Positions 33,805 through 44,622 of a DNA stretch of 64,000 nt are shown here, piece after piece. Position 1 is the first letter of the stretch. Each line of letters begins with the position of its first letter. The notes below the pieces were generated by a model. The model was not told where the DNA came from. It worked only from the letters and a program-made list of their open reading frames with translations, and searched no databases. A program made the position numbers and the translations under genes. The DNA is from Helianthus annuus (lineage: Eukaryota > Streptophyta > Magnoliopsida > Asterales > Asteraceae), in assembly GCF_002127325.2 (NCBI RefSeq), contig NC_035435.2, positions 106,096,382-106,160,381 on the forward strand, read 5' to 3'.

Positions 33805-36800
33805 TGTGGTATCAGAGCATATGTTGATAAACCAGTTCTGTTTTCGTATCCATTATTCTTGGATCAAAAATCTGGAAAACGGAAGTTTTTTAAGTCATTA
33901 AAATCAAAACTGTTTTCGAGTTGTTTGTGACCGAAATCCCTGTTTTCGGAAACTGTTAATTGATAAACCGACTCGAAATTATAAAGGATTAAACTTATTG
34001 TCACGAAATCCATTACAAAACCATTAAAATCAGGTTTCGGATTTCCAGATTATGTTCTTATTTTGTTAGGGTTCATCATAATGTTCTAAGAAAACTCGAA
34101 AATTCCCTAAGTTTTGGAATATAATTTAGATTAGTGGGTGTTTTTCCTGTTTTGATCTTTATTTTATCTAATAAAATTCCGAAAACTGTTAAAGAGATAT
34201 CAGTTATTATTTTCGAAATATTTTGATAAGTTTAGATCAGCATTAAAACAGGAAACATTATCCCACAATCCCTTAAATTTCGAGTTTTCAGTTATTATCA
34301 CAAAACAGCTGTTAACGAGGTTGCTACTCGCAACCATGAGGTTGCTACTCGCAACCATGAGGTTGCTACTCGCAACCATAAGGTTGCGACTCGCAACCAT
34401 AACGTGATTTATCGCAACCATGAGGTTGCTACTCGCAACCATAAGGTTGCGACTCGCAACCATAACGTGATTTATCGCAACCATGAGGTTGCTACTCGCA
34501 ACCATGAGGTTGCTACTCGCAACCATAACGTGATTTATCGCAACCATGAGGTTGCTACTCGCAACCATGAGGTTGCTACTCGCAACCATAAGGTTGCGAC
34601 TCGCAACCATAAAATGATTAGTCGAGACTAAGGTTGCGACTCGAGACCATGACTCGATCCGCGCTAACAGGTGGTTTGCTATTAAATACTTGGTTTTGTT
34701 AATACTTAATTCATTAATCAGAATCAGATAATTTTACAAAACCAAAATAGCTTTACTTGAATGAGCTTCTGATGTATTAATTCTGGCCAAAGCTGATTTA
34801 ATACATCTATTTATTGTTCAAGTATTATAAAAGGCTATGTTAAGTATGCATTACAAACCTGAAATGTCTTAATTCTGGCCAAAGCTGATTTAATTCATTT
34901 ATGTTTAGCATGCTTGACAAGTGCATAACTAAAGTGATTATCTCATTTCTGGCCAAAGCTGATTTGTCATGATTGCTTTGCACACATACTTAAATGATTA
35001 CACTTCTGGCCAAAGCTGATTTGTCTTCGTTTATGTAGAATTTTACTAAGTCTATTATTTTGATGTTAGTAATAGACATTATCACAGCTTCATAATTAAA
35101 ATGGTCATTATTTATGCCTGCCTTAGTATAACATGCCCATTAGATCACATTAGGACTTCTTCTTTTGTATCATAACTTGCTCATCTTATTTCCATTATCA
35201 GCACCTAATTGCGGGATTCCACCTTTGACTGGTGATAACTTTGCTGAATGGAAGGATGCTCTCATGCTTACGCTTGGGCTGCTGGACTTTGATTATGCCC
35301 TAAGAGAGAATAAGCCAGCGGACCTTACCGCCACCAGTACTGCTGCTGAGCAGATAGTCCATGATAAATGGACTAGGTGTAACCGCATGTCTCTCATGTT
35401 CATGAAGCAGTCTATTCATAACTCAATCAGAGGAGCCATTCCTGATTCTGAAAATGCTAAAACCTATCTGGCTTCTGTGGAGGATCAATTCAAGGGAACA
35501 TCAAAAGCACACGCTAGCACTCTTATCCTCAAGCTGGTGACAACTAAGTATGATGGGAGGAGCGGCATTCGCGAACACATCATGATGATGCATGATATGG
35601 CCAATAAGCTGAAGGGCCTAGAGATGGAAATCAGTGATGGTTTTCTCGTTCACTTCATCATCACTTCGCTTCCTTCGTCCTATGAAGCTTTCAAGATCAA
35701 TTACAACACTCAGAAGGACAAATGGACGATGAGTGAGCTGATCGCTATGTGCGTGCAGGAGGAAGAGCGTATGAAGATGGATCGCACTACTGATGTTGCT
35801 AACTTCACCACTTCCAGCTCAAAGAAGAGGAAGAACTCTTATCAAAGGAAGGATGCTTCTAAGGTTCAAAAGCCAAATCCAAATCCTAATACAAGTGCAC
35901 CTTCCAGCTCTAAGAACTCCTTAGGCAAACCCTATTGCAAGTTCTGTAAGAAAACAGGACATAAGCAAAAGGAATGCCCTGACTTTAAGGAGTGGCTGGC
36001 TAAGAAAGGTAACGATTTTTTCATGATACTTGAGTCCTTTAATTTAAATGTTCCTGCTAATTCTTGGTGGTTTGATTCTGGTTCTATGGTTCATGTAACC
36101 AATTCACTTCAGGGATTCCTTACAATCCGGAAGCTGGGAAGAAACCAAAGAACACTTAAAGTTGGGGATGATCGGGAATTAGAAGTGAAGGCCATAGGAA
36201 CATTACAATTATTTTTGAAAACTGGTTTATGTATTAAACTTTATGATACCTTATATGTTCCTGAGGTAACTCGGAACCTTGTATCAGGACCAAAGTTAGA
36301 CATGGACGGTTTTGTCGTTTCTCATGGTCATCGCAAACTCTCTATTCTCTATGATTCCGTTGTTTATGGTACTGGCATTCTGGATGGTGGTCTCTATAGA
36401 TTAGAACTCGATGATAATTTTTCCAAATCTTTGTTGTCATATAATATTAATGAATCACTCACAAAGATGGAAAAGAAACAAATTCAAGACTTAGAGACTT
36501 CATCTATGTTGTGGCATCAACGTTTAGGCCACATCTCAAGAGAACGATTAAATCGTCTCGTAAAGGATGAAGTCTTACCTCCTCTCGATTTCACTGATTT
36601 TGGAACATGTGTCAAATGTCTTAAAGGCAAAATGACATCAGCGAATAAGAAAGGTGCCACTAGGAGCTCTAATTTATTAGAACTCATTCACACTGACATT
36701 AGTGGTCCCTATCAAATCGCTGGCATCACAGGACATACTTCATTTATCACTTTCATTGATGATTATTCTCGTTACATGTACTTGTATCTTATAAAGGAAA

Positions 36801-39277
36801 AGTCTGAATCTCTTACAACTTTTAAAGATTATAAAGCTGAAGTTGAAAAGCAATTAGATCGTCATATTAAAGTTGTGAGATCAGACAGAGGCGGTGAATA
36901 TTATGGAAGACATACTGATGTGGGTCAAGCTCCTGGTCCATTTTATGAGTTTTGTAAGGGCCAGGGGATTGTGAACCAATACACCATGCCTGGTACACCT
37001 CAGCAGAATGGTGTCGCTGAACGAAGAAATCGTACCCTTATGAACATGGTGCGCAGTATGTTAGCCAACACTAATTTACCATTATTCCTCTGGACTGAAG
37101 CGTTAAAAGCAGCTGTTCATATACTCAATAGAGTTCCTTCTAAGTCTGTCCCTAAAACTCCTTATGAACTTTGGACAGGAAGGAAACCGAGTCTTAAATA
37201 TATGAAAGTATGGGGCTGCATTGCTGAAGCAAAATTATATAATCCTTTCCTAAGGAAACTTGACCCTAAAACAGTTACCTGTTTCTTTATCGGGTATCCC
37301 GATCATTCAAAGGGTTATCGTTTCTATTGTCCTTCCCATGTCACCCGTATTGTTGAAACCAAGCGTGCTGCGTTCCTGGAGGATTTCAAGGTCAGTGGGA
37401 GCAGTACTAACCCTTATGACGAATTGCAAGAAGTACAAGACGCGGGGGGGAGAGACTCGTCGCTTACCATTACTCCGTTTACTCCTCTTGTACCACATGC
37501 AACTGCACCTGAAGCCACTGCACAAACTCAAACTCCACAACCAGAACTCATTATACCTCATAACGAAGGCACATCAAACGCTCAAAACCAAGACAACGCT
37601 CAACCCGAAAATCAGCTCAGGAGGTCATCTAGGCAAAAACGGCCTACTAATTGGGATGATTATATTACCTACCTGACTGAAATGGATGCTGGAAAGCTCA
37701 ATGATCCTATCTCTTATAATGAAGCCATTAGCAGTGATCAGTCTTCTGAATGGAACAAAGCAATGATTGATGAGCTTGAATCCATGAAGAAAAATGACGT
37801 TTGGGATTTGGTAGAATTACCCAACGGTGTAAAACCTGTAGGTTGTAAATGGGTGTTCAAAACAAAACTGGATCCGAATGGGAACGTTGAACGCTATAAA
37901 GCGAGATTGGTTGCAAAGGGCTACACTCAGAAAGAGGGAATTGATTATCAAGAGACGTTTTCACCTGTCTCTCGTAAAGATTCATTAAGGATCGTCATGG
38001 CCCTAGTAGCTCATTTTGATTTAGAGCTGCATCAGATGGACGTCAAAACTGCTTTCCTTAACGGAGACTTAGACGAAGATGTTTACATGAAACAACCTGA
38101 AGGCTTTAAACCTGAAGGTCAGGAGCATCTAGTCTGTAAGTTGAAGAAATCCATTTATGGGTTAAAACAAGCATCACGTCAATGGTATCTCAAGTTTGAT
38201 GAAGTCATGAAGAGGCAAGGTTTTATGAAGAATCAAGTGGATCAATGCACCTACCTCAAGATGAGTGGGAGTAACTTTACTATACTTGTCCTTTACGTAG
38301 ATGACATTCTATTGGCAAGTAATAGTTTAGACATGTTGCATGAGTCGAAGCGGTTACTCTCGCATAACTTCGACATGAAGGATCTCGGAGATGCTTCTTA
38401 CGTCATTGGCATCGAAATTCACCGAGATAGACACAAAGGGATCTTAGGATTGTCTCAAAAGACTTACATAGATCGTGTCCTTACACGTTACAACATGCAA
38501 CAGTGCAAACCCTCCGTCGCTCCAGTAGTTAAGGGAGATGTTTTCGGTTCATTCCAGTGTCCGACAACAGAGGTTGAAAAGGAGCAAATGAGCCAGATAC
38601 CTTACGCGTCAGTAGTCGGGAGCCTGATGTATGCTCAAGTCTGTACTCACCCAGATATCGCTTATATTGCTGGAATGCTAGGCCGTTATCAGACTAATCC
38701 TGGCCTAGATCACTGGAAAGCAGCTAAGAAGGTCCTCAGATATCTGCAAGGGACGAAAGACTATAAACTGACTTATAGAAGAAGTGATCACTTAGAAGTG
38801 GTAGGTTATTCTGATTCTGACTTTGCCAAATGCAAAGATGACAAGAAATCCACTTCGGGCTACATCTTTATGTTAGCAGGCGGACCCATCTCATGGAAGA
38901 GTCATAAACAACAGTTAACTACAACTTCCACAATGATGGCAGAATACATTGCTGTTTACAACGCAACCTGTCATGGAATGTTGCTTAGAAATCTGATCAC
39001 TGGACTCAAAATTGTTAATTCCATTTCTAGACCATTGAAGCTTTACTGTGATAACTCAGCTGCCGTTAGTTTCTCGAACAGTAACAGTTCGACTGGAGCT
39101 GGTTTATATCTCGATACAAAGTACTTGTTCGTACGTGAACGTGTTGAGGAAAATAATCTTTGTATAGAGTATATTAGTACTAAAGATATGCTAGCGGATC
39201 CGATGACTAAAGGTCTCCCACCTAAAGTTTTCGAAGAACATGTATCGAATATGGGACTTACTAAAGACCTTGTTTAA
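33698..39277 (+). CDS. Copia gag-pol, predicted spliced CDS (33698-33758 joined to 35202-39277)
   Basis: Predicted product is 1,378 residues. Exon 1, inside the LTR, encodes 20 residues ([20 protein letters not shown]) plus one base. Exon 2 continues with [19 protein letters not shown], a normal gag start. Exon 2 has no ATG before the conserved gag region. Motifs, counted in the 1,370-codon ORF from 35165 (add 8 for the spliced product): zinc knuckle [14 protein letters not shown] at 258, protease DSG at 304, integrase WHQRLGH at 450, catalytic D511, D574 and E619, RT YVDD at 1044-1047, RNase H YSDSDFA at 1215. The frame ends at 39277 with no internal stop, so the protein looks fully functional. 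The lineage within copia is not assigned. Confidence 0.88.
33807..33819 (+). promoter_or_regulatory. tRNA-iMet primer binding site of the copia element
   Basis: TGGTATCAGAGCA lies two bases after the LTR end. It is inside the predicted intron. Confidence 0.92.
34317..34652 (+). repeat. Tandem array of 21 bp hairpin units in the copia leader
   Basis: Sixteen head-to-tail units of exactly 21 bp, the last two degenerate. Three types recur: A GAGGTTGCTACTCGCAACC(AT), B AAGGTTGCGACTCGCAACC(AT) and C AACGTGATTTATCGCAACC(AT). Their order is AAABCABCAACAAB. Types A and B are self-complementary (GGTTGC-5 nt-GCAACC). The apparent ORFs on both strands here come from the 21 bp (7-codon) period. Confidence 0.95.
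34777..35030 (+). repeat. Four spaced copies of TTCTGGCCAAAGCTGATTT
   Basis: Copies at about 34782, 34873, 34954 and 35011 are nearly identical in this 19 bp core while the spacers differ. They lie in the predicted intron between the hairpin array and the acceptor. Confidence 0.9.
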
Positions 39278-39603
39278 TGGCATATTGTACTAGCTTATGT
39301 TTTAATTAATAAAATTTCCTCAGTTTGATTTTGTATGTCTCTAACATATGTTCTGCCGGTGTAATGACATATAGACAAATATAAATACAAATCAGACGCT
39401 AAAGGGCTTATACATATTTTGATCGTAACTATTAGGTTTTAAATTGAGGCTATAGTATGACTAATGGGGGTCCTGAGTCGAATAATGATTCAACGGCTGT
39501 ATTTCTCTGCTATAGTTCTTGGTTTAAAGCTAAAATGAGTGTTAACTCCTGGCCAGGCTTACCTAATACTCATGATAAATGATTACTTGGCTAAGTGGGA
39601 GAA
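39278..39603 (+). other. 3' untranslated region and polypurine tract of the copia element
   Basis: Non-coding after the TAA at 39277. It ends in AAGTGGGAGAA (39593-39603), the polypurine tract, directly before TGTGAGATT. Confidence 0.85.
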
Positions 39604-40041
39604 TGTGAGATTAAATATATAAAATGTAATATTTAATCTTGTAGCCTATATAATCATTTATATTATATTAGATCAAAATATATTTATTAACCTATTAATA
39701 ATTAGTTGGTAATTGTTGATGGACCATATTACCCTTATTAACTAATTGGGTTTCCTCTTGGGTGTATAAATAAGGGGCTTATTAGAGAGTTAAAGGGTTA
39801 CACACATTACATAATCAAACCCTCATTAACATCAAGAATTCGTGACTCTCTCCCCTAACCGAAATTACCCTACTTCGGTTTTCATCACCATCATAACTTA
39901 CACCCCAAAGAGGAACCAGATCATCCTGACAATCATGTCGAACTCAATGGCTGCATCTCTGACTGGATTCTCTGCTGGCCTGTCTGCTGTAACAGGTATT
40001 ATTCATGTTTTCCATTATGTTTAAACAGAACTGATCCAACA
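39604..40041 (+). repeat. 3' LTR of the copia element
   Basis: 438 bp. I found no difference from 33367-33804 on reading. It is followed by TTTCG, the target duplication. Confidence 0.95.
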
Positions 40042-40104
40042 TTTCGTTGTATTTAACTTATTACATTAATTATTTTTCAAAGTATTTAGAACAAAGCTGG
40101 TACC

Positions 40105-40912
40105 AGTGATTTTACATTCCTTGTAATCAAGGATCAAACCCAGTTTTCTGTTGCACATGCATGTTCTTGTAAGGTACAATTGTACAAGACATAATATAAA
40201 CAATAAGATTTATGTACAGTCAACTGGTGCATGTTAGGTCTCACTTATCAGATATAACATTATACTAGTGCTTTTCAAGGATGAATTAATTGATTCATTT
40301 GTGGAAATTATCAACTGAAGTTTACTATGGCGTTTGTATATCTAACTCTATATCTCGGGCCCTTTATTTAGTTTTTGCCTTTTGAATTGAAGTTAAAACT
40401 AAACGTGGGAGAAAATAATAAATATCACATCTACCATTATCTAACTAACGTATCTCATCAAACAGACTAACCTTATTGCTTGATGGCATATCCGCTAACG
40501 CCCTATTAATGCAATTGCATTTTTAGCAAATGGAAGACATTTAGCAACTGTTGATAGAGATGGTAAATTTTTCTAGACGCTATATAAATATAATTATGTC
40601 ATTTGCTTCAATTCTTGTTCTTTACATATTTTTTTCTCATATAGGCTATCCACGGGTATTTGATTTTTTTAAATGAGCTACTGATATGTGGTGGCAAAAG
40701 ATGCTATAGTGCATATGTGCTGTGCTTTGTAGTAAAAGCATTCTAGATGTTGTACATTATTTTCACAAATCATGTTTGCTCTTCATAAAGTGGAAACTAA
40801 GTTAATTTCCACTAAGTTAATTTTTTTACTCAGTTATGAAGGACAATACATTTTGACGGGGGGTATGGAAGACCAAAAATTGGTAACCTGGGGAGAGGGT
40901 CACAACTAACGA
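40105..40912 (+). pseudogene. Captured fragment of a WDR20-like WD40 repeat gene
   Basis: Four exon pieces with intron borders. 40105-40173 gives FLVIKDQTQFSVAHA before GTACA. About 40480-40562 gives INAIAFLANGRHLATVDRDG before GTAAAT. About 40645-40729 gives YPRVFDFFK then, after a 1-base shift, LLICGGKRCYSAYVL. 40834-40912 gives YEGQYILTGGMEDQKLVTWG then EGHN and a stop. The order and wording match, from memory, the WD40 core of plant WDR20/creC-like proteins (IKDQTQFSV...SINSIAF...LATVGRDGYLRVFD...YILTGGEDD...EDRKVVAWGEGHN). Stops (40496 region, 40906 region), a frameshift and an internal gap near GG|MED show it is dead. It lies in the CACTA element, so transposon capture is the likely origin. 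Confidence 0.78.
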
Positions 40913-41329
40913 GTAAGTATTTTTCCCCCTCATGTCACTTTTCCATCTCTTATTATGAATTTCCAACCACCTTTGAATATTATCAATTAATTGCTAAACT
41001 TTTTTGAATATGTATGAATGAGATGGATGAAAATGTGTTTACTGACCTGAATCAGGCTGCACTTAAATTACCCACCCAAACAAGGCTATAGGTGTTACCC
41101 AACATGTTTTTTTTTCTGTCTCCCACTTAAATTAGATAATGTTACACGTTTCATATCTAAATTAGCTGCAACTTTTATATGCATTAGTCTTCGACTTTGT
41201 TGGCTGCTGGTTTTGATAATATAATAGATACATAGTTACATATACATTTTTTATGCAATTTTGACATTTTGAGTTTCGACTTTTGAACTTAGACAATATT
41301 TTCTTGGACAATATTGCAGGAACAAATGA

Positions 41330-41700
41330 AGAACTACAAACCTATAAACGATGGCAACACTAAGATAGATCCTTTTTTAGCTGTAATAAAGAAAGAGAAC
41401 TATAGATATCACTGACTTTATCTAACTTTATGATAGACACATTACAAATACTTTGATAAAAAAAAAGTAGATGTGCTACATCATACATGATTCCGGAGGG
41501 GTTGATAGAATCATTCATAGGCTCAAAGAAAACGTTGAAGTTCAGAAAAACCAGTTGATGGAAATGCTCAATGAGATTGAAGAGGATCATGAAAGACTAA
41601 AAGTCGAGGCCAAAAGATATTAACAACCAACAAAAGAAGACTTGGAAGCCATGATGCATGAGATTAAGGATCAACTACCAGTTAAGATGAGTAGATAGTT
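41330..41700 (+). pseudogene. Coiled-coil coding remnant in the CACTA element
   Basis: The plus strand near 41505-41625 reads RLKENVEVQKNQLMEMLNEI then EEDHERLKVEAKRY and a stop, with EDLEAMMHEIKDQLP after it. Charged and heptad-like. Origin is unknown; it could be element-encoded or captured. Confidence 0.35.
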
Positions 41701-41869
41701 TTCATTACTCTTTATTATTGTACTGATATTATATGACCACTATCTTATTTGAGTTCAGACAAATATGTTAAAGTACATTATTTGTCTATCATTGATATAT
41801 ATGTTATTATTGTTTTGGCGTAGTTGCAATTGTATTCATATTAATTAATGACAATTGAATTAATGTTAC

Positions 41870-42290
41870 AAAGTTGTATTTGAGTGTAAAAAAGGTTGCA
41901 ATTGATGTAATTAAAATTTGGAAAAATGTTGCAATTATTGTAAAAAGGGGTTGCATTCTTCTTTATTTAAAAGACAATAACGGTTGCATTAAGTCTAGAA
42001 AAAAGTTGCATTTTTGTACTATAATAAAGGTTGCATTTAAGTATAGAAAAAGTTGCATTTGAGAATTAAAAAAGTTGCACTAGAATGTAAAAAAGTTGCA
42101 TACTATAAAGGTTGCATTTGAATTAATATGCAACACTTTGAAAAAAGGTTGCATTAGGCCTTGAAAAGGTTACATTAGGTCTAATGCAACTGCTTCTAAT
42201 GCAGCTCCCGGTAAAAGGTTGCATTAGGCTTAATGCAACCTTTTCAAGGCCTAATGCAACATTTTTCCGGAGTTGCATTAGCTTCATTTT
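41870..42290. repeat. Subterminal repeats of the CACTA element (right)
   Basis: About 19 copies of TTGCAT/TTGCAA or their complements in 420 bp, often as GGTTGCATT. A matching but shorter array lies at 31190-31450 at the left end. Confidence 0.8.
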
Positions 42291-42295
42291 CTTGT

Positions 42296-44622
42296 AACAC
42301 TAAATGGATAATTCAGAAATATGCTGACAATGCCAGCAATAGACAGACAGTGTTTTGAGACCCAGTATGGGCCAGGAATAAGGTACTACACTAGTATGGA
42401 GTGTAGGGAAGTGAGGACCATAAAACTGCGTCACTATGTGATAGTTAAAGTGCCGGGAAGTGCCTAAAACACACTTTAAATGCAGAATTCTGCATTTATT
42501 TATAAAATTCAGCACTGAAACACACTAGTAAAGTGCAAAAATATGGCAGAATAGTCATGTATACTTTCCTAAGTGCCGGGGATCAATTGTGTTACAAATA
42601 TATATATATAAGACACTTTAAGTAATAATTAAGCACTTTAACGGAACAGTATCTAACTGGATAACCGGACATCACCCGGGACACCAAATTTTTGCCAAAT
42701 ACATTGTTTATTTATTTCCTGGCTAGTCATGATCCCCGAACACCCTAACACCAACTAAGTATCAAATAAATAACATATATAAGTGCATACTTGAATTCTA
42801 ACTAGTGATTACCATTTAGTTGCAAATTTTACATCCACCCCCCCCCCAAACCGAATTCGGTCCCAAGTGGACCCACAAACATTCCCACCGTACTTCATAT
42901 CTTATATTTTATTTGATGGTTACTTGTGGTAGTTAGCAAAATATGTAGTAGAGATCATAAGTATGGCTATCAAGATCACTCATCATTCCTCCATATCCTT
43001 CACAAGATTACACCCTCATTCCTCACTCCTCTCTCCCTCTCTCGGCTCACACCCAACCGCCACCATCACCACCATTCCACCACCCCATTCATCCATTTTT
43101 GAGCTTCCTTCAAGTGTAGAAGAAAGATTAAAGGAGCTTGCAACTTGTGGAACTACAAGGAGCTTCATACATTGCTTTTTCACCATCATTTCTCCTCATC
43201 TTCTTCACTAGATTCATCCCTAACCTTCGTGCTAGTAGTAAGTTCCTTGTTACACTCTTGTTCATCTTGTTTCATGGTTAAAAGTTGTAGTAGGAAGGTT
43301 ATGTTCAAAACACTAAAAAAACAAGAACACTAAGAAGATGAACATAAAACTTTACATGAACCATTACATGAAAGTTACTTGAAAATGAAATGTTGATAGT
43401 ATGATGTTGTAATGAACATGTTGTTAGTATTATGAGGATTCTTGATTTTGTGATGTTGATCACCATATGAATCTTGTTAAATGGTATTTAGTAATATAAT
43501 TTAACAAGAATAGAAAGTGGTTATGTGATACATAAAATAACCACCTTCTAGTTTAACCATGAACTTGAATAAAAATGATTTTATTAAAATATAAGTGAAA
43601 AAGTTGATGGATGATCATGTTAACCCAAGTTTTACAAAAGATTTTTGTAAACAAACCAAGTTCAAGAAACGATCTCTAAAAGATTATGATTTTTACATAC
43701 ACTTACATATTTTTGGAAGTGAAATAAGTGTGGAAATCTTTTATTTACAAGAAAAGTTCAAGAGTTTTATTTTTGTAAAAATTGTTTACAAGTTGTAAAC
43801 ACTAAATTATTTTAAAAGAACGATTTTTAAAGAAATAAATACGCCTTGGAAGGTAACTAAGTCCAATAAAAGCATTACCAAGTTACTACGCGTTTTCGAA
43901 ATGTATCAAGTTCATGATTAGTGTGTAACCCATATACTTTTGCTATTGGTAATGTAAAGATTGATTGTTGATGATTGTTGATTGATTTTGAAAAGAAAAC
44001 GATATGCTAGTAAGCATGGACACCTCCGTTTTTAGTGTAAACTCTCGCGAAATTTTCTAAAAATTCCAAGACTTAGAAAATATTTTTCCAAGCAAATGTT
44101 ACAAGTATATTTTATAACTTGTGTTTCGAATATAAACTTTGCCATAATTTTTGTAACAAAATACAAGTGTTGGAGGTTGATTTTTCGTAAATAAAAAATG
44201 GATAAGTATATATATATATACATATATTGAGAATATATATATTTTGCTAAACCGATTGTGTGATAATTTGTGATTTGGGAACTAGTTATATTATTTAGAG
44301 AAAAACAATATAACTCTACAAAATACCGTTATTGGTATATGTTGGATAAATAAGTTATTGTATATTTTTCTAAAGTGGGACTTAGGAATATATAATATCA
44401 ACACTTTAACCACAAAATACATGTATACCTACCCCCATCCTTGGGAAGGAAATACACTTATAAAACACCTGAGAAGTGAACACATAATAGTTGCCTAACT
44501 ATTATTCCAAAACCCTAAAAAAATAAAACCTAAGTTAAAATAATTATTATTATTTTAAAAAGAATTTATAACTTGGAAGGATATCAAAGTAACGTAACTC
44601 AAACCCGTAATACGAAAGCAAG
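42296..44622 (+). repeat. 3' LTR of the Tekay element, middle segment
   Basis: Resumes at ACACTAAATGGATAATTC (compare 21704 on). It holds 42683-43420, absent from the 5' LTR, and the short AT tract 42597-42611 that is the empty site for the MITE of the 5' LTR. It ends at the duplicated GCAAG. Confidence 0.88.

Larger units (their letters stand above)
33759..35201 (+). other. Predicted 1,443 bp intron spanning LTR end, PBS and leader
   Basis: Donor CAG|GTATTATTC at 33759. The acceptor TTTCCATTATCAG ends at 35201. Unspliced RNA would give only 29 codons from the first ATG before a stop at 33785-33787. Splicing keeps phase (G|CA). The intron removes the primer binding site and the hairpin array. 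Confidence 0.75.
33367..40041 (+). mobile_element. Intact, young Ty1/copia retrotransposon
   Basis: 6,675 bp with a 5 bp duplication TTTCG (33362-33366 and 40042-40046), two 438 bp LTRs that appear identical by eye, a PBS, a polypurine tract and an unbroken gag-pol frame. It is the youngest insertion in the window and lies inside the CACTA element, which itself lies in the Tekay LTR. Confidence 0.95.
31166..42295. mobile_element. CACTA-type transposon with captured WD40 gene fragment, split by a copia element
   Basis: The left end is CACTACTAGAAAATGG. The right end is AGCTTCATTTTCTTGTA, where the last bases of the expected TAGTG appear lost or changed. Subterminal arrays of TTGCAT / ATGCAA words (about 11 in 31190-31450 and 19 in 41880-42285) are typical of CACTA elements as transposase binding sites. 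Element-derived DNA without the copia insertion is about 4.4 kb. No CACTA transposase was recognised, so it is non-autonomous. It sits between matching positions of the Tekay LTR. Confidence 0.8.

Noticed and set aside
34200..34631. ORFs of 75 and 136 codons with seven-residue repeats (MVASSNL, RNHEVAT)
   Set aside because: They exist on both strands only because the repeat unit is 21 bp. They lie in a predicted intron and have no start context.
34317..34652. Regular short repeats resembling a CRISPR array
   Set aside because: Units abut with no unique spacers, the context is a eukaryotic LTR retrotransposon, and no Cas-like gene exists.
37260..37676. 138-codon ORF inside copia pol, and the opposite-strand ORF 37307-37561
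   Set aside because: Shadow frames of the intact gag-pol protein.
31155..42305. Three-base target duplication for the CACTA element
   Set aside because: The right end is altered. TTA on the left has no certain partner at ACACTAA, so no duplication is claimed.
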